NCBI RefSeq assembly: GCF_000969415.1 | Contig: NZ_JZEX01000088.1 | Coordinates: 1-64,000 of the forward strand | Length of the DNA stretch: 64,000 nt | Direction: 5' to 3' | DNA from: Devosia geojensis | Lineage (GTDB): Bacteria; Pseudomonadota; Alphaproteobacteria; Rhizobiales; Devosiaceae | In this document: positions 26,002 through 34,987 of the stretch, one piece after another | How the letters are laid out: every line of letters begins with the position of its first letter | Position numbering within the stretch: position 1 is the first letter of the stretch | Notes under the pieces: model-generated | The model's input: only the letters and a program-made list of their open reading frames with translations | Databases searched by the model: none | What the model was told of the DNA's origin: nothing | Position numbers and translations under genes: made by a program

Positions 26002-27009
26002 ATGAAGAGGGTCCTGGTCATCGGCAGTGGCGGGATCGGTCGTCGGCACTTGCGCGGCTATCTCGCGACCGGCAGGGCAAGGCTCTCCATCGTCGAGCCC
26101 GATGCAGAGAGGCGGTCCGAAGCGTCGGCCATGTTCGACCTCGAACGCGGCTATGCCGACCTCGCCGAGGTGGACCTTCCAGCCCATGATCTCGCAGTGA
26201 TCTGCGCCCCCGCACATCTGCACGTGCCTCTGATGCTGGCCTGCGCCGCGGCCAGGCTGCCCTTCATGGTCGAGAAGCCTCTGGCCGTGACCATGGACGG
26301 CGTCGACGAAGCGCTCGCAGCCGTGACCGCAGCCGGCATCCTGGCACGAGTGGGCTATATCCGCCGCATCGCTCCCGAACTCCTGGCCCTGCGCCAGCGC
26401 ATCGCCGATGGCGATATCGGCGCCCTGCGGCTCGCCTACGTGAACTCCTCCCAGGAATTCCCCAAATACCGCCCGGATTTCCAGCGCACCTACTATGCCC
26501 GCCCCGAAATGGGCGGCGGTGCCATTCTCGACGCTGCCAGCCACGCCTTCGACATGCTGATCTGGCTCATGGGACGTCCGGTACAGGTCGGCGCCATGTA
26601 TGACCGGCTGGTGCTGGAGGGGACCGACACCGAGGATACCTGCCTCGTAAACATCCGCTTCGAAAGCGGCGCCATGGCCAACCTGACCATCAACCAGTTC
26701 CAGAAGCCCAATACCAACCGCAGCGACTTCATCGGCACCAAGGGCAACCTGACGCTCGAGCACTCGGTGCTCAGCTATTCCACCGACGACAGCGGCAAGC
26801 CGGTCGAGACCCGCGACTACATGGATGGCCTTGTGCCCACCGAGGCGCATCAGGCACGCTTCACCATCCAGGCCAACGCCATGCTCGATGCACTCGAGGG
26901 CAAGCCGTGCCACCTGGCGACGCTGGAGGACGCCCGCCTGAACCTCAAGGTAGCGCTCGCCGCCAAGCGGTCCTGGACTGAGCGCAAGATCATCACCGTC
27001 GACAATTGA
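26002..27009 (+). CDS. Gfo/Idh/MocA family oxidoreductase (first of two)
   Basis: The 335-residue protein has an N-terminal NAD(P)-binding fold (KRVLVIGSGGIGRRHLRGYL), the EKP motif in FMVEKPLAVTMDG, and a C-terminal Gfo/Idh/MocA alpha/beta domain with GGGAILDAASHAFDMLIWLMG, which carries the usual Asp and His catalytic residues. Members oxidise sugars, inositols or their derivatives. It is the first gene of a tight rightward operon; the ATG at 26002 is preferred to the overlapping TTG three bases before. Confidence 0.88.
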   Translation: MKRVLVIGSGGIGRRHLRGYLATGRARLSIVEPDAERRSEASAMFDLERGYADLAEVDLPAHDLAVICAPAHLHVPLMLACAAARLPFMVEKPLAVTMDGVDEALAAVTAAGILARVGYIRRIAPELLALRQRIADGDIGALRLAYVNSSQEFPKYRPDFQRTYYARPEMGGGAILDAASHAFDMLIWLMGRPVQVGAMYDRLVLEGTDTEDTCLVNIRFESGAMANLTINQFQKPNTNRSDFIGTKGNLTLEHSVLSYSTDDSGKPVETRDYMDGLVPTEAHQARFTIQANAMLDALEGKPCHLATLEDARLNLKVALAAKRSWTERKIITVDN

Positions 27010-27020
27010 GGGGGCACGCC

Positions 27021-27797
27021 ATGTTCGCACTGGACGGGCGCAACGTTCTGGTCACCGGCGGCGCCGGATATCTCGGCACTCCCGTCTGCCTGCTGCTCAA
27101 GGCGCAGGGCGCCAATGTGGTCATCGCCGACCGTGACGCCGAGCGCCTGTTCGCGGCCAAGGCCGAGGTCGAGGCGGCGCCGGGCAAGGGCAGCGTCGCC
27201 ACGCTGCCTCTCGATATGGCCGACGAGGCCTCCATCCTCGCCTGCGTCGAGAATGCCGCGGCAGCCTTCGGCCCGCTCTCCGGGCTCATCGCCGCCACCG
27301 CATTCAATTCCGGCAAGACCTTCGGCGAGCTCGACGCGGCGACGTTCGATCTGGCCAACCGCATCAATCTCACCGGCACGTTCCTTCTGGCCCGCGCTGC
27401 GGCCGATGCGATGGGTTCGGGCGGCGCGATCGTCCTCTATTCGTCCATGTACGGCGTCGTCTCGCCCGACCCGAAGAAATACCCGGGCGGCATGGCGCCC
27501 AACGCCATCGAGTATGGCGTCGGCAAGGCCGGCCTCAACCAGATGGTGCGCTACATGGCCGGGCACTACGGCCCGCGCAACATCCGCGTCAACGCGCTCT
27601 ATCCCGGCCCCTTCCCGCATGCCGCCGTGCAGCAGGCGCATCCTGATTTCATCGCCAATCTCGAGGCCGGGACCATGCTCGGCCGCATCGGCCGCCAGCA
27701 CGAGACCGCCGGCGCCGCCGTTTTCCTGATTTCCGACGCCGCTTCCTACGTCACCGGCCAGGTGCTGGGCGTAGATGGCGGCTGGACCGCCTGGTGA
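27021..27797 (+). CDS. Short-chain dehydrogenase/reductase (first of two in the operon)
   Basis: The 258-residue protein has the cofactor motif TGGAGYLG and the acidic NAD-preferring residue in VIADRD. SSMYGVVSP and the catalytic YGVGK with AGLNQ follow, and it ends VDGGWTAW. It is a classical SDR of normal length. The ATG at 27021 has GAGGGGG upstream. It lies 11 bp after the first Gfo/Idh gene and 7 bp before the second, so it most likely acts in the same pathway on a polyol or sugar-acid intermediate. Confidence 0.88.
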   Translation: MFALDGRNVLVTGGAGYLGTPVCLLLKAQGANVVIADRDAERLFAAKAEVEAAPGKGSVATLPLDMADEASILACVENAAAAFGPLSGLIAATAFNSGKTFGELDAATFDLANRINLTGTFLLARAAADAMGSGGAIVLYSSMYGVVSPDPKKYPGGMAPNAIEYGVGKAGLNQMVRYMAGHYGPRNIRVNALYPGPFPHAAVQQAHPDFIANLEAGTMLGRIGRQHETAGAAVFLISDAASYVTGQVLGVDGGWTAW

Positions 27798-27804
27798 GGA
27801 CTTG

Positions 27805-28764
27805 ATGGACTTTCCCTTTGGAGACCGCCCGATCCGGCTGGCCATGCTCGGCATGGTCGAGGGCAACGGCCACCCCTATTCCTGGTCGATGATCATCAAC
27901 GGCCGCTACGACGCCGAGGCACTCAAGACCTGCCCCTACCCGGCGATCATCAACTATATCGGCAAGCAGCCCCCCGAAACGCTGGGCATCCCCGGCGTCG
28001 AGGTGACCCATGTCTGGACCGACGATCCCGCCGACGCGCCGCAGGTCGCCGCGGTCGCCAAAATCGCCAATGTCGTCGCCCGCGCCGAGGACGTGGTCGG
28101 CGAGGTCGACGCCGTGATCGTCGCCACCGACAAGGGCTTCGAGCATGTCGAACGCGCCCGCCCCTTCGTCGAAGCCGGGCTGCCGGTCTTCGTCGATAAA
28201 CCCCTTTGCGACAACCGGGCCGATCTCGAGACCTTCAGCCGCTGGGTGGCCGAGGGCAAGCCCATCATCTCCTCGTCCGGCATGCGCTTTGCCAAGGAGT
28301 TCGCGCCCTATCACGGCGCCACCCACGAGTTCGGCGCCCTGCGCACGGTCTTTGCCACGATGGCCAAGAAGTGGGAGACCTATGGCATTCACGCGCTGGA
28401 ATCGATTTATCCGATCGTCGGCCCCGGCTTCGTCTCGGTGCGCAACACCGGCACCTATGAGCGCAATGTCGTGCATCTCAAGCACTCAAGGGGCATCGAC
28501 GTGGTGATCACCACCACCGCCGACCAGATCGGCGGCTCCGGCTTCATCACCCTTGCCGGCACAGAGGGCGGCGTTACCTTACGCAGCCAGGACACCTATA
28601 CTGCGTTCAAGGCGCAGCTCGAAAGCTATGTCGGGTTCCTGCGCACCGGCACTCCTCCCGTGCCGTTTGCACAGACGCGCGAGCTGATGCAACTGGTCAT
28701 CGCCGGCATCGAAAGCCGCGAGGCCGGCGGTGCAGAAATCCTGCTCTCCAGCTTCGGAGCCTGA
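27805..28764 (+). CDS. Gfo/Idh/MocA family oxidoreductase (second, divergent type)
   Basis: The 319-residue protein belongs to the same superfamily as the first oxidoreductase but is distant. Its N-terminal fold reads IRLAMLGMVEGNGHPYSWSMIING, with a glycine loop that is not the classic GxGxxG. The EKP motif is FVDKPLCDN (Asp for Glu). SSSGMRFAKEF and GIHALESIYPIVGPG fill the C-terminal domain. The altered cofactor loop suggests a special substrate or a changed cofactor. It is in the middle of the seven-gene operon. Confidence 0.75.
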   Translation: MDFPFGDRPIRLAMLGMVEGNGHPYSWSMIINGRYDAEALKTCPYPAIINYIGKQPPETLGIPGVEVTHVWTDDPADAPQVAAVAKIANVVARAEDVVGEVDAVIVATDKGFEHVERARPFVEAGLPVFVDKPLCDNRADLETFSRWVAEGKPIISSSGMRFAKEFAPYHGATHEFGALRTVFATMAKKWETYGIHALESIYPIVGPGFVSVRNTGTYERNVVHLKHSRGIDVVITTTADQIGGSGFITLAGTEGGVTLRSQDTYTAFKAQLESYVGFLRTGTPPVPFAQTRELMQLVIAGIESREAGGAEILLSSFGA

Positions 28765-28766
28765 CC

Positions 28767-29552
28767 ATGGGCGTACTCGACACCTTCTCCCTTAAGGGCA
28801 AGGTCGCCCTTTGTACCGGCGGCGCCGGCCTCTATGGCCGCCAGATCGTCGCCGCCCTGGCCGAAGCGGGCGCCACGACCTTCATCGCCGCCCGTGACCA
28901 GGGCAAGCTCGAAGCCGTCGCCGCCGAGGAGCGCGCCGCCGGCAACGACGTCACCGCCCTGCCGCTCGACCTCAGTTCCGATGCTTCGATCGAGGCCCTG
29001 CACAGGACCATCCTCGAGCGTGCCGGGCGTTGCGACGTGCTGGTCAATAACGCGGTCGCGCGCTCGGCCATCGACGGCTGGGACCACGACCTCGATGAGT
29101 ATGACAAAAGCCTGCGCGTCAACGCTTCGGCGCTCTTCAAGATCACTTCGCTCTTCGGCAAGTCGATGGCCGCCAACAAGTCGGGCTCGATCATCAATAT
29201 CGGCTCGATGATGGGCATGGTCGGGGTGGAGATGGGCAACTATGCGGGTACCGACATGAATGCCAATCCCTCGCCCATCTACTTTTATGAGAAGGGCGGC
29301 ATGCTCAACTTCACCCGCTGGGCCGCCAGCATCCTGGGCAAGGACAATGTGCGGGTGAACTGCCTCTCCCCCGGCGGCCTCTACAGCGGCCAGCCGGCGC
29401 CCTTCGTCAGGAATTACGCCGACCGGACCCAGCTTGGCCGCATGGCCAACGAGACCGACCTCATGGGCTCGATCGTCTTCCTCGCCTCCGACGCATCCGC
29501 CTACATCACCGGCGCCAATATCCCGGTCGATGGCGGCTACACCGCAAAATAG
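28767..29552 (+). CDS. Short-chain dehydrogenase/reductase (second of two in the operon)
   Basis: The 261-residue protein has CTGGAGLYGRQI as the cofactor loop, VLVNNAVARSAIDG, GSMMGMVGVEMGNY and the catalytic YFYEKGGM (Tyr-x3-Lys). It ends with VDGGYTAK. The segment between the catalytic serine and tyrosine (YAGTDMNANPSPI) is longer than usual. It starts two bases after the second Gfo/Idh stop, so translation is probably coupled. Confidence 0.87.
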   Translation: MGVLDTFSLKGKVALCTGGAGLYGRQIVAALAEAGATTFIAARDQGKLEAVAAEERAAGNDVTALPLDLSSDASIEALHRTILERAGRCDVLVNNAVARSAIDGWDHDLDEYDKSLRVNASALFKITSLFGKSMAANKSGSIINIGSMMGMVGVEMGNYAGTDMNANPSPIYFYEKGGMLNFTRWAASILGKDNVRVNCLSPGGLYSGQPAPFVRNYADRTQLGRMANETDLMGSIVFLASDASAYITGANIPVDGGYTAK

Positions 29553-29565
29553 CACCGGGTCCCCC

Positions 29566-30378
29566 ATGTCCGAAAAGCAGCCCTATTCCGCCACCCCCGC
29601 GACGGCGCACCGCATGCGTCCCAGCCGCGTGCTGCGCACCATCGCCGCCGGCGGGGTCGCCCGCGTGCTTAAGCTCAATACTTTCGACGCCAAGGTTGCC
29701 GAGATCTTCGCCCAGGCCCGGCCCGATGCGCTCTGGCTCTGCCAGGAGCATACGTCGGCCAGTCTCGAAGCCATCGAGAACCAGATCCGTGCCGCCAAGA
29801 TCTACGATGTCGACAGTCTCGTCCGCGTCGCCCGCGGCAGCTATTCCGACTATATCCGTCCGCTCGAAGCCGATGCCGCCGGCCTCATCGTGCCCCATGT
29901 CATGGGCGCCGCCGACGCCCGCGCCGTACGCGACATGACCAAGTTCGCCCCGCTCGGCCGCCGGGCCGTCGACGGCGGCAACAATGACGGCATGTTCACC
30001 CGCGTCGGCTTCCTCGACTATCTCGAGGCGGCGAACAGGGAACGTTTCGTGTGCCACCAGATCGAGGATCCCGAGGCCCTTGAGGAGATCGAGGCCATCG
30101 CCGAGATCGACGGCGTCGACGCGCTGTTCTTCGGTCCCGGCGACTACTCCGTCCGCCTCGGCATTCCCGGCCAGCTCCAGGCGCCCGAGATCGTCAAGGT
30201 GCGCCAGCGCGTCGCCGAGGTCGCCCGCAAGTACGGCAAGATCGCCGTGACCGTCGCCGGCAAGGCCAATGTCAGGGACTACGTCTCCATGGGCTACAAC
30301 ATGCTGAGCGTCGGTGCGGACGTGGTGGCGCTGGCCACCTATGCCGACGACGTCCTGTCCGCATTCGACGCCATCTAG
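29566..30378 (+). CDS. HpcH/HpaI family aldolase
   Basis: The 270-residue protein follows the metal-dependent class II pyruvate aldolase pattern: DALWLCQEHTSASLEAIENQIRAAK, SLVRVARGSYSDYIRPLEADAAGLIVPHVMGAADA, and ALFFGPGDYSVRLGIPGQ with the second metal region. Enzymes of this family cleave 2-keto-3-deoxy acids to pyruvate and an aldehyde. The ATG at 29566 is used; the longer open frame overlaps the preceding SDR gene. It could perform the retro-aldol step of the pathway encoded here. Confidence 0.82.
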   Translation: MSEKQPYSATPATAHRMRPSRVLRTIAAGGVARVLKLNTFDAKVAEIFAQARPDALWLCQEHTSASLEAIENQIRAAKIYDVDSLVRVARGSYSDYIRPLEADAAGLIVPHVMGAADARAVRDMTKFAPLGRRAVDGGNNDGMFTRVGFLDYLEAANRERFVCHQIEDPEALEEIEAIAEIDGVDALFFGPGDYSVRLGIPGQLQAPEIVKVRQRVAEVARKYGKIAVTVAGKANVRDYVSMGYNMLSVGADVVALATYADDVLSAFDAI

Positions 30379-30387
30379 GAGGCAGCA

Positions 30388-31668
30388 ATGGACCTCGAAG
30401 CGCTGGCGAAAACGCTGCTCGACGGCCGCACCAAGGGCATCCCCGCGACAGCCGCCCCCTTCCCCCTCGCCGAGATCGGCAGCAAGGGCTGGAACGTGCT
30501 CAGGGAGGACCTGCCGCTTCCGCTGATGGTCCTCAAGCGCAGCGCCCTCGACCACAATGCCAGCGTCTTCGGGCAATACCTGACCAGTCACGGCCTGTCG
30601 CTCGCCCCGCATGGCAAGACGACGATGAGTCCGCACATCTTCGCCGAGCAACTGGCCGGCGGCGCCTGGGGCATGACCGCGGCGACGATCAACCAGGTGC
30701 AGGTCATGCATCACTACGGCGTCAGACGCGTGGTGCTGGCCAACCAGCTGATCGGCAAGGCGCATCTGGCCGGAATTGTCGCCTTGTTCAGGGACGATCC
30801 CGACTTCGACTTCTATTGCTTCCTCGATTCCCCCGCCCAACTCGACAATATGCTGCGCCACCTTGCGCCGCTGGCCCCGCCACGTCCGGTCAAGGTGTTG
30901 ATCGAGATCGGCGCCAAGGGCGGGCGCACCGGCCTGCGCGACCAGGCCGAGGCCCTGTCGCTGGCCGAAAGGCTCGCGGCGAGCGACGCGAAACTCGTTC
31001 GCTTCGCCGGCCTTGCCACCTTCGAAGGCGTCTTACCCGGCATCGGCGAAAACCCGATGCTGGTCGAGCCCTTCGCGCAATCGATCGTCGACATTGCCCG
31101 CGCCCTGCCGCCGGGCCTTTATGCCGGCCTCGACGAATTCATCCTCTCGGGCGGTGGCTCCTCCTATTTCGACATCGTCGCCGACCGCTTCGCGACGCTC
31201 GACCTGCCCGTTCCGGTGCGCGTGCTGCTGCGTTCGGGCTGCTACGTCACCAACGATTCCGGCGCCTACAAGAAGGCTCAGGACGAGGCCAAGGCCGATC
31301 CGCGCCGCTCGTGGAAGTCCGACCTCGAGCCGGCGCTCGAAGCCTGGGCCTATGTCCAGTCCATACCGGAGCCAGGCCTGGCCTTCCTTTCCATGGGCAA
31401 GCGCGACGTGCCCTACGATTCCGGCCTGCCGGTGCCGTTCAAACGCTACCGCCCGGGCGCCGGCTTCCTGCCGGTCGGCACGGCCGAAATCTTCGCCACC
31501 AACGACCAGCACGCCTATGTCCGCCTCGGTCCGGACGCGGATTGGCAGGTGGGCGATCTCGTCGCCTCGGGCGTCTCCCATCCCTGCACCGCTTTCGACA
31601 AATGGCGGTTCCTGCCGATCGTCGACGACGACTACACCGTCATCGACGGCGTCCTCACCTTCTTCTGA
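30388..31668 (+). CDS. PLP-dependent D-serine dehydratase-like / D-threonine aldolase-like enzyme
   Basis: The 426-residue protein has the alanine racemase-type N-terminal barrel with the PLP lysine in LAPHGKTTMSP. It has EIGAKGGRTG, ILSGGGSSYFD, and a C-terminal DSD1-like metal-binding domain ending with VSHPCTAFDKW, where the His-x-Cys pair binds zinc. Family members deaminate or cleave D-amino acids with a 3-hydroxy group. A GGAGG site lies just before the ATG. Its presence in the operon suggests that the substrate contains an amino group. Confidence 0.82.
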   Translation: MDLEALAKTLLDGRTKGIPATAAPFPLAEIGSKGWNVLREDLPLPLMVLKRSALDHNASVFGQYLTSHGLSLAPHGKTTMSPHIFAEQLAGGAWGMTAATINQVQVMHHYGVRRVVLANQLIGKAHLAGIVALFRDDPDFDFYCFLDSPAQLDNMLRHLAPLAPPRPVKVLIEIGAKGGRTGLRDQAEALSLAERLAASDAKLVRFAGLATFEGVLPGIGENPMLVEPFAQSIVDIARALPPGLYAGLDEFILSGGGSSYFDIVADRFATLDLPVPVRVLLRSGCYVTNDSGAYKKAQDEAKADPRRSWKSDLEPALEAWAYVQSIPEPGLAFLSMGKRDVPYDSGLPVPFKRYRPGAGFLPVGTAEIFATNDQHAYVRLGPDADWQVGDLVASGVSHPCTAFDKWRFLPIVDDDYTVIDGVLTFF

Positions 31669-31685
31669 CCCAAGGCCCGCCCGTC

Positions 31686-33185
31686 ATGACCAAGACCATC
31701 CTGTTCGGTGGCCTCTACCATGAGACCCACACCTTCCTCGCCCACAAGACCGGCATGGCCCAGTTCGAGGACGGCGGCATCAGGATCGGCCGGGCGGCCG
31801 TCGACCAGAACCGCGGCAATGGCTCGCCCAGCGCCGGCTTCATCGATTATGCCGACAAGGCCGGCTGGCGCATCCTGCCCACCATCCAGATGGCGGCGCA
31901 GCCGGCCGGCAAGGTGACGGACGACGTCGTCGACCTCTTCTTCAAACATTTCCTCGCCGGTCTCGACCGCCACATGCACGAGATCAACGGCATCTTCCTC
32001 GTGCTGCACGGCGCAATGGTGAGCGAAGGTTCGGACGACGTCGAGGGCCTGATCTTCAAGACCGTCCGCGAACGCCTGGCGGCAGCCGGTCGCGGCAACC
32101 TGCCGATCGGCGCCGTGCTCGACCTGCACGGCAATATCTCCCGGACGATGGTCGAGAACACCACGGTCCTGCGCGCCTATCGCGAGAACCCGCACACGGA
32201 CGCTTACGAATCCGCGGTCGCTGCCGCCGAACTGCTCGACCGCGCCTTCAGCGAACCCGACCTCAAACCGCTGCACCGAGCGACCAAATACGTGATCCCG
32301 CCCACAGGCGTCGGGTCAGCCAACGACCCGATGAGGAGCGTGCTCACCGCCGCCCGCGCTATCGAGGCGAAGGATCCCGATATCCTCGCCATCAACGTCA
32401 TGGCCGGCTACGCTTATTCCGACATTGCCGATTGCGGCTTCAGTCTGAACCTCATCACCAAAGGCCCGGTCGCAGCGGCAGAAAAACACCTCGACGCGCT
32501 GGTGGATGTGCTCGAGGCCAATATTGCCGCCGGCTACCCGCATGAGGACGACCTCGCCACCGCCCTGGCGAAGGCCGATGCCCTGCCGGCGGGCAAAGGA
32601 CCGATCCTGCTCATCGAACCGGCCGACAACATCGGCGGCGGTACGCCTGGCGACGCCACGGGCCTGCTCGGGCCTTTGCTCGCAACCGGCCGCACCAACA
32701 TCCTCGCCGCCATCGCCGACCGCGACTCCGTCGCTCAATGCTTCGCCGCCGGCAAGGGTCAGACCGTCTCCCTCGAGATCGGCGGCAAGACGGACGCGCA
32801 CCACGGCGAGCCCATCCCTTTCATCGGCACGGTCGAGCATCTCAGCGACGGGGTCTTCCAATTGGAGAATCCAAAGTCGCACCTCGCCTCCATGGGCGGC
32901 ACCACCATCCGCATGGGCCGCTGCGCCGTGGTGAGCAATGGACAGGCCAAGATTCTGCTCTCCGAACGCAAGACGGCGCCGATGGACCTGGGCCAGTACC
33001 ATTCGCAGGGCCTGCGGCCGGAAGACGCCACCTATGTCGTCATCAAGGCGGCCGTTTCCCACCGTGCCGCCTACGATCCGATCATGCGGGCCGGCTTCTA
33101 CGTCGATAGTCCCGGCCTCTGCACCAGCGACCTGCGCCGCCTGCCCTTCACCAAGCTAGAGGGCAAGGTCATCTCGTTGCACTGA
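31686..33185 (+). CDS. M81 family metallopeptidase / MlrC-like protein
   Basis: The 499-residue protein has the DUF1485 and MlrC domains. GGLYHETHTFLAHKT is at the start, followed by FLVLHGAMVSEGSDDVEG, the metal-binding AVLDLHGNIS, IEPADNIGGGTPGD and, in the C-terminal domain, SLEIGGKTD and VVSNGQAKILLSERKT. The founding MlrC hydrolyses linear microcystin products, but most relatives have unknown substrates. There is no mlrA, mlrB or mlrD here, so a microcystin role is not supported. It is the last gene of the operon. The ATG at 31686 gives the family start. Confidence 0.88.
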   Translation: MTKTILFGGLYHETHTFLAHKTGMAQFEDGGIRIGRAAVDQNRGNGSPSAGFIDYADKAGWRILPTIQMAAQPAGKVTDDVVDLFFKHFLAGLDRHMHEINGIFLVLHGAMVSEGSDDVEGLIFKTVRERLAAAGRGNLPIGAVLDLHGNISRTMVENTTVLRAYRENPHTDAYESAVAAAELLDRAFSEPDLKPLHRATKYVIPPTGVGSANDPMRSVLTAARAIEAKDPDILAINVMAGYAYSDIADCGFSLNLITKGPVAAAEKHLDALVDVLEANIAAGYPHEDDLATALAKADALPAGKGPILLIEPADNIGGGTPGDATGLLGPLLATGRTNILAAIADRDSVAQCFAAGKGQTVSLEIGGKTDAHHGEPIPFIGTVEHLSDGVFQLENPKSHLASMGGTTIRMGRCAVVSNGQAKILLSERKTAPMDLGQYHSQGLRPEDATYVVIKAAVSHRAAYDPIMRAGFYVDSPGLCTSDLRRLPFTKLEGKVISLH

Positions 33186-33228
33186 GGGCCGCCATGCCGC
33201 GCTGCCACAGCGATCGCATCGATGCACG

Positions 33229-33250
33229 GCGGAGCCCCTCCGGGCTCCGC
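33229..33250. terminator. Hairpin between the convergent MlrC and PhyH genes
   Basis: A perfect nine-base-pair stem GCGGAGCCC/GGGCTCCGC with a four-base loop lies between the two convergent stop codons. There is no U-run on either side, so it is a likely but not certain bidirectional terminator. Confidence 0.5.
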
Positions 33251-33256
33251 TGTCGC

Positions 33257-34030
33257 TCAGATCTTGTCGGCCGCCCGAAGATCGGCCTGCAGCCTAGCCT
33301 GATAAGCGGCCTTGGCCGCCTCGTCGACCTTTGCGCTCTGCCCGAAATAGACGAAGCCCAGCGCCCGGCGGGCGCGCGTTGGCGAGGTGTTCGCACCCGC
33401 CCAGTGCACCGTCTTGGAATGATGCATCAAGAGCGTTCCGGCTTCACCCGGAAAGGCCACGGTATTGGCCTTGTCGTCCTCGGTGCCGAAATCGGTGATG
33501 CCCTGCGAGAAGCCGAGGATTTCCGATCGACCGTGCGGGCGGTAGCCCGGCGCCAGGTGCGAGCCGCGCACATAGTGGATGCACCCGTTCTCGGCATCGA
33601 CGGGCTCCAGCGCCAGCCACCCGGTCACCGCCGCCGGCGGATTGAAGTGGAAATAGTAGCCGTCCTGGTGCGGCGGGGTCGGTTTGCCGATGCCGGCGGG
33701 TTTGTTGAAGTATTCGAGGTTCACCGCCCTGGCGGGCTCACCCAGCATGGTCTCGGCCAATTGCCGAATGGTGTCGGTTTCCAACAGGTCGCGGAAATAG
33801 GCGTCGTAGTGCTGCATGTTCTGCATCTGCTTGAGCGAGCCCTTGTCGCCCTTGGCCTCATAGAACACTTCCGTGTCCGCCATCTTCGGTACGCATTCGG
33901 CGATATAGCGGTCGAACTCGCGGTTGATCTCGGCCATCCGGGCTGCGTCGAACAGCGGCCGGATGGCGATATAGCCGTCGCGATCGAAGTCCTGCTTGAG
34001 GCCGGCAAGGTTCGGCTGGATCTGGGACAT
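33257..34030 (-). CDS. Phytanoyl-CoA dioxygenase (PhyH) family protein
   Basis: The 257-residue protein is a non-heme iron, 2-oxoglutarate-dependent dioxygenase. FDRDGYIAIRPLFD is at the start, the iron ligands are His and Asp in PPHQDGYYFHFNPP, and the distal histidine lies in LLMHHSKTVHWAGANTSPTRARRALGFVYF, which also contains the 2-oxoglutarate arginine. It probably hydroxylates a small polar molecule rather than a lipid. It is divergent from the AraC-type gene, with AGGAG before its ATG. Confidence 0.88.
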   Translation of the reverse strand: MSQIQPNLAGLKQDFDRDGYIAIRPLFDAARMAEINREFDRYIAECVPKMADTEVFYEAKGDKGSLKQMQNMQHYDAYFRDLLETDTIRQLAETMLGEPARAVNLEYFNKPAGIGKPTPPHQDGYYFHFNPPAAVTGWLALEPVDAENGCIHYVRGSHLAPGYRPHGRSEILGFSQGITDFGTEDDKANTVAFPGEAGTLLMHHSKTVHWAGANTSPTRARRALGFVYFGQSAKVDEAAKAAYQARLQADLRAADKI

Positions 34031-34179
34031 GGATGCTCTCCTTCTGCGTTCCCCTCTCGGTCATCAAAGCCCGTTCCGGTCGTCCCGTCTGTTGAGACCT
34101 GCGACGCCAAACGAGGAATTCCGATCGATCAGCGCACTTTGCGGTGGCTTTCGCCATGCCGCGGTGATGCAGTGCTGTC

Positions 34180-34980
34180 ATGAGCGGTCCCATCACCCCC
34201 GACGGCATCGTCCTGCGCGAGCATCGCCTCGGCCGCTTCGACAGACGCATGCCCATCGGGCCCGTGGTCTGGGACTTCCATGACCTCCTGTGGATTCACG
34301 AAGGTGCCGTGCACCTCGCCATCGCCGGGGACGACCTGACCATCGCCGCCCCGGACGGACTGCTCATCTTGCCGGGCACGCATTTCGCCGGCGCCGCCGT
34401 CGACGGTTTCGCCACTGCCTCCATCTGCCATTTCGAGTGGCCCGATGCCGCCGCGCTCGGCCTCGATGGCCCGGGATATCTCCGCCCGCGGCCCGGGGAT
34501 GCTCTCCACATCCAGGCCATGCTGCGCCTCAGCCTCGATCTCGCCGGCTCCATCGTCGCGGTCGATGCCGACCGCCGTCGCCGGCTGCTCCTGGCCATTC
34601 TCGATTGCTTCCAGCATCCGGCCGTCGCCGTCGACGCCCCTGCGCCCGAACTCGATCGCGCCCTCGAGATGGCCTGGCGGCAGGCGGCCAAGACCCTGCC
34701 CAAGATTCGCACGCTTAGCGATGTGGCTGCGCTTCTCGGTGTGCATGAAAGCGCCTTGCGCGCCCGGCATCGCCGGTTCTACCGCACATCGGCCGGCGGC
34801 CATCTGCGCGAGATGCGCCTGCGCCGCGCCGAGGACCTCTTGTCCACCACGCGCCACAGCATCGGCGAGATCGCGCATCTGGTCGGCTACGGCCACGCCG
34901 AGACATTCATTGCCGCCTTCCACCGCAGCCGCGGCTGCACGCCGGGGCAGTTCCGCCACCGCTCGAACCCCTTCGCGTGA
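34180..34980 (+). CDS. AraC family transcriptional regulator
   Basis: The 266-residue protein has an N-terminal cupin-like sensing domain (residues 1-110) and a C-terminal pair of helix-turn-helix motifs: LSDVAALLGVHESALRARHRRFY and SIGEIAHLVGYGHAETFIAAFHRSRGCTPGQFR. It probably controls the divergent PhyH gene and perhaps the downstream MFS gene. The 149 bp between it and the PhyH gene should hold its operator, but I could not define one. Confidence 0.87.
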   Translation: MSGPITPDGIVLREHRLGRFDRRMPIGPVVWDFHDLLWIHEGAVHLAIAGDDLTIAAPDGLLILPGTHFAGAAVDGFATASICHFEWPDAAALGLDGPGYLRPRPGDALHIQAMLRLSLDLAGSIVAVDADRRRRLLLAILDCFQHPAVAVDAPAPELDRALEMAWRQAAKTLPKIRTLSDVAALLGVHESALRARHRRFYRTSAGGHLREMRLRRAEDLLSTTRHSIGEIAHLVGYGHAETFIAAFHRSRGCTPGQFRHRSNPFA

Positions 34981-34987
34981 GGCTCAA

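Noticed and set aside
30816-33185. A 789-codon frame that would extend the MlrC protein upstream
   Set aside because: The first 290 codons overlap the PLP enzyme gene in another frame and are arginine-rich noise. The MlrC family start is at 31686.
31686-33185. Microcystin degradation cluster
   Set aside because: Only an MlrC-family protein is present. MlrA, MlrB and an MlrD-type transporter were not found beside it, and MlrC relatives are widespread with other roles.
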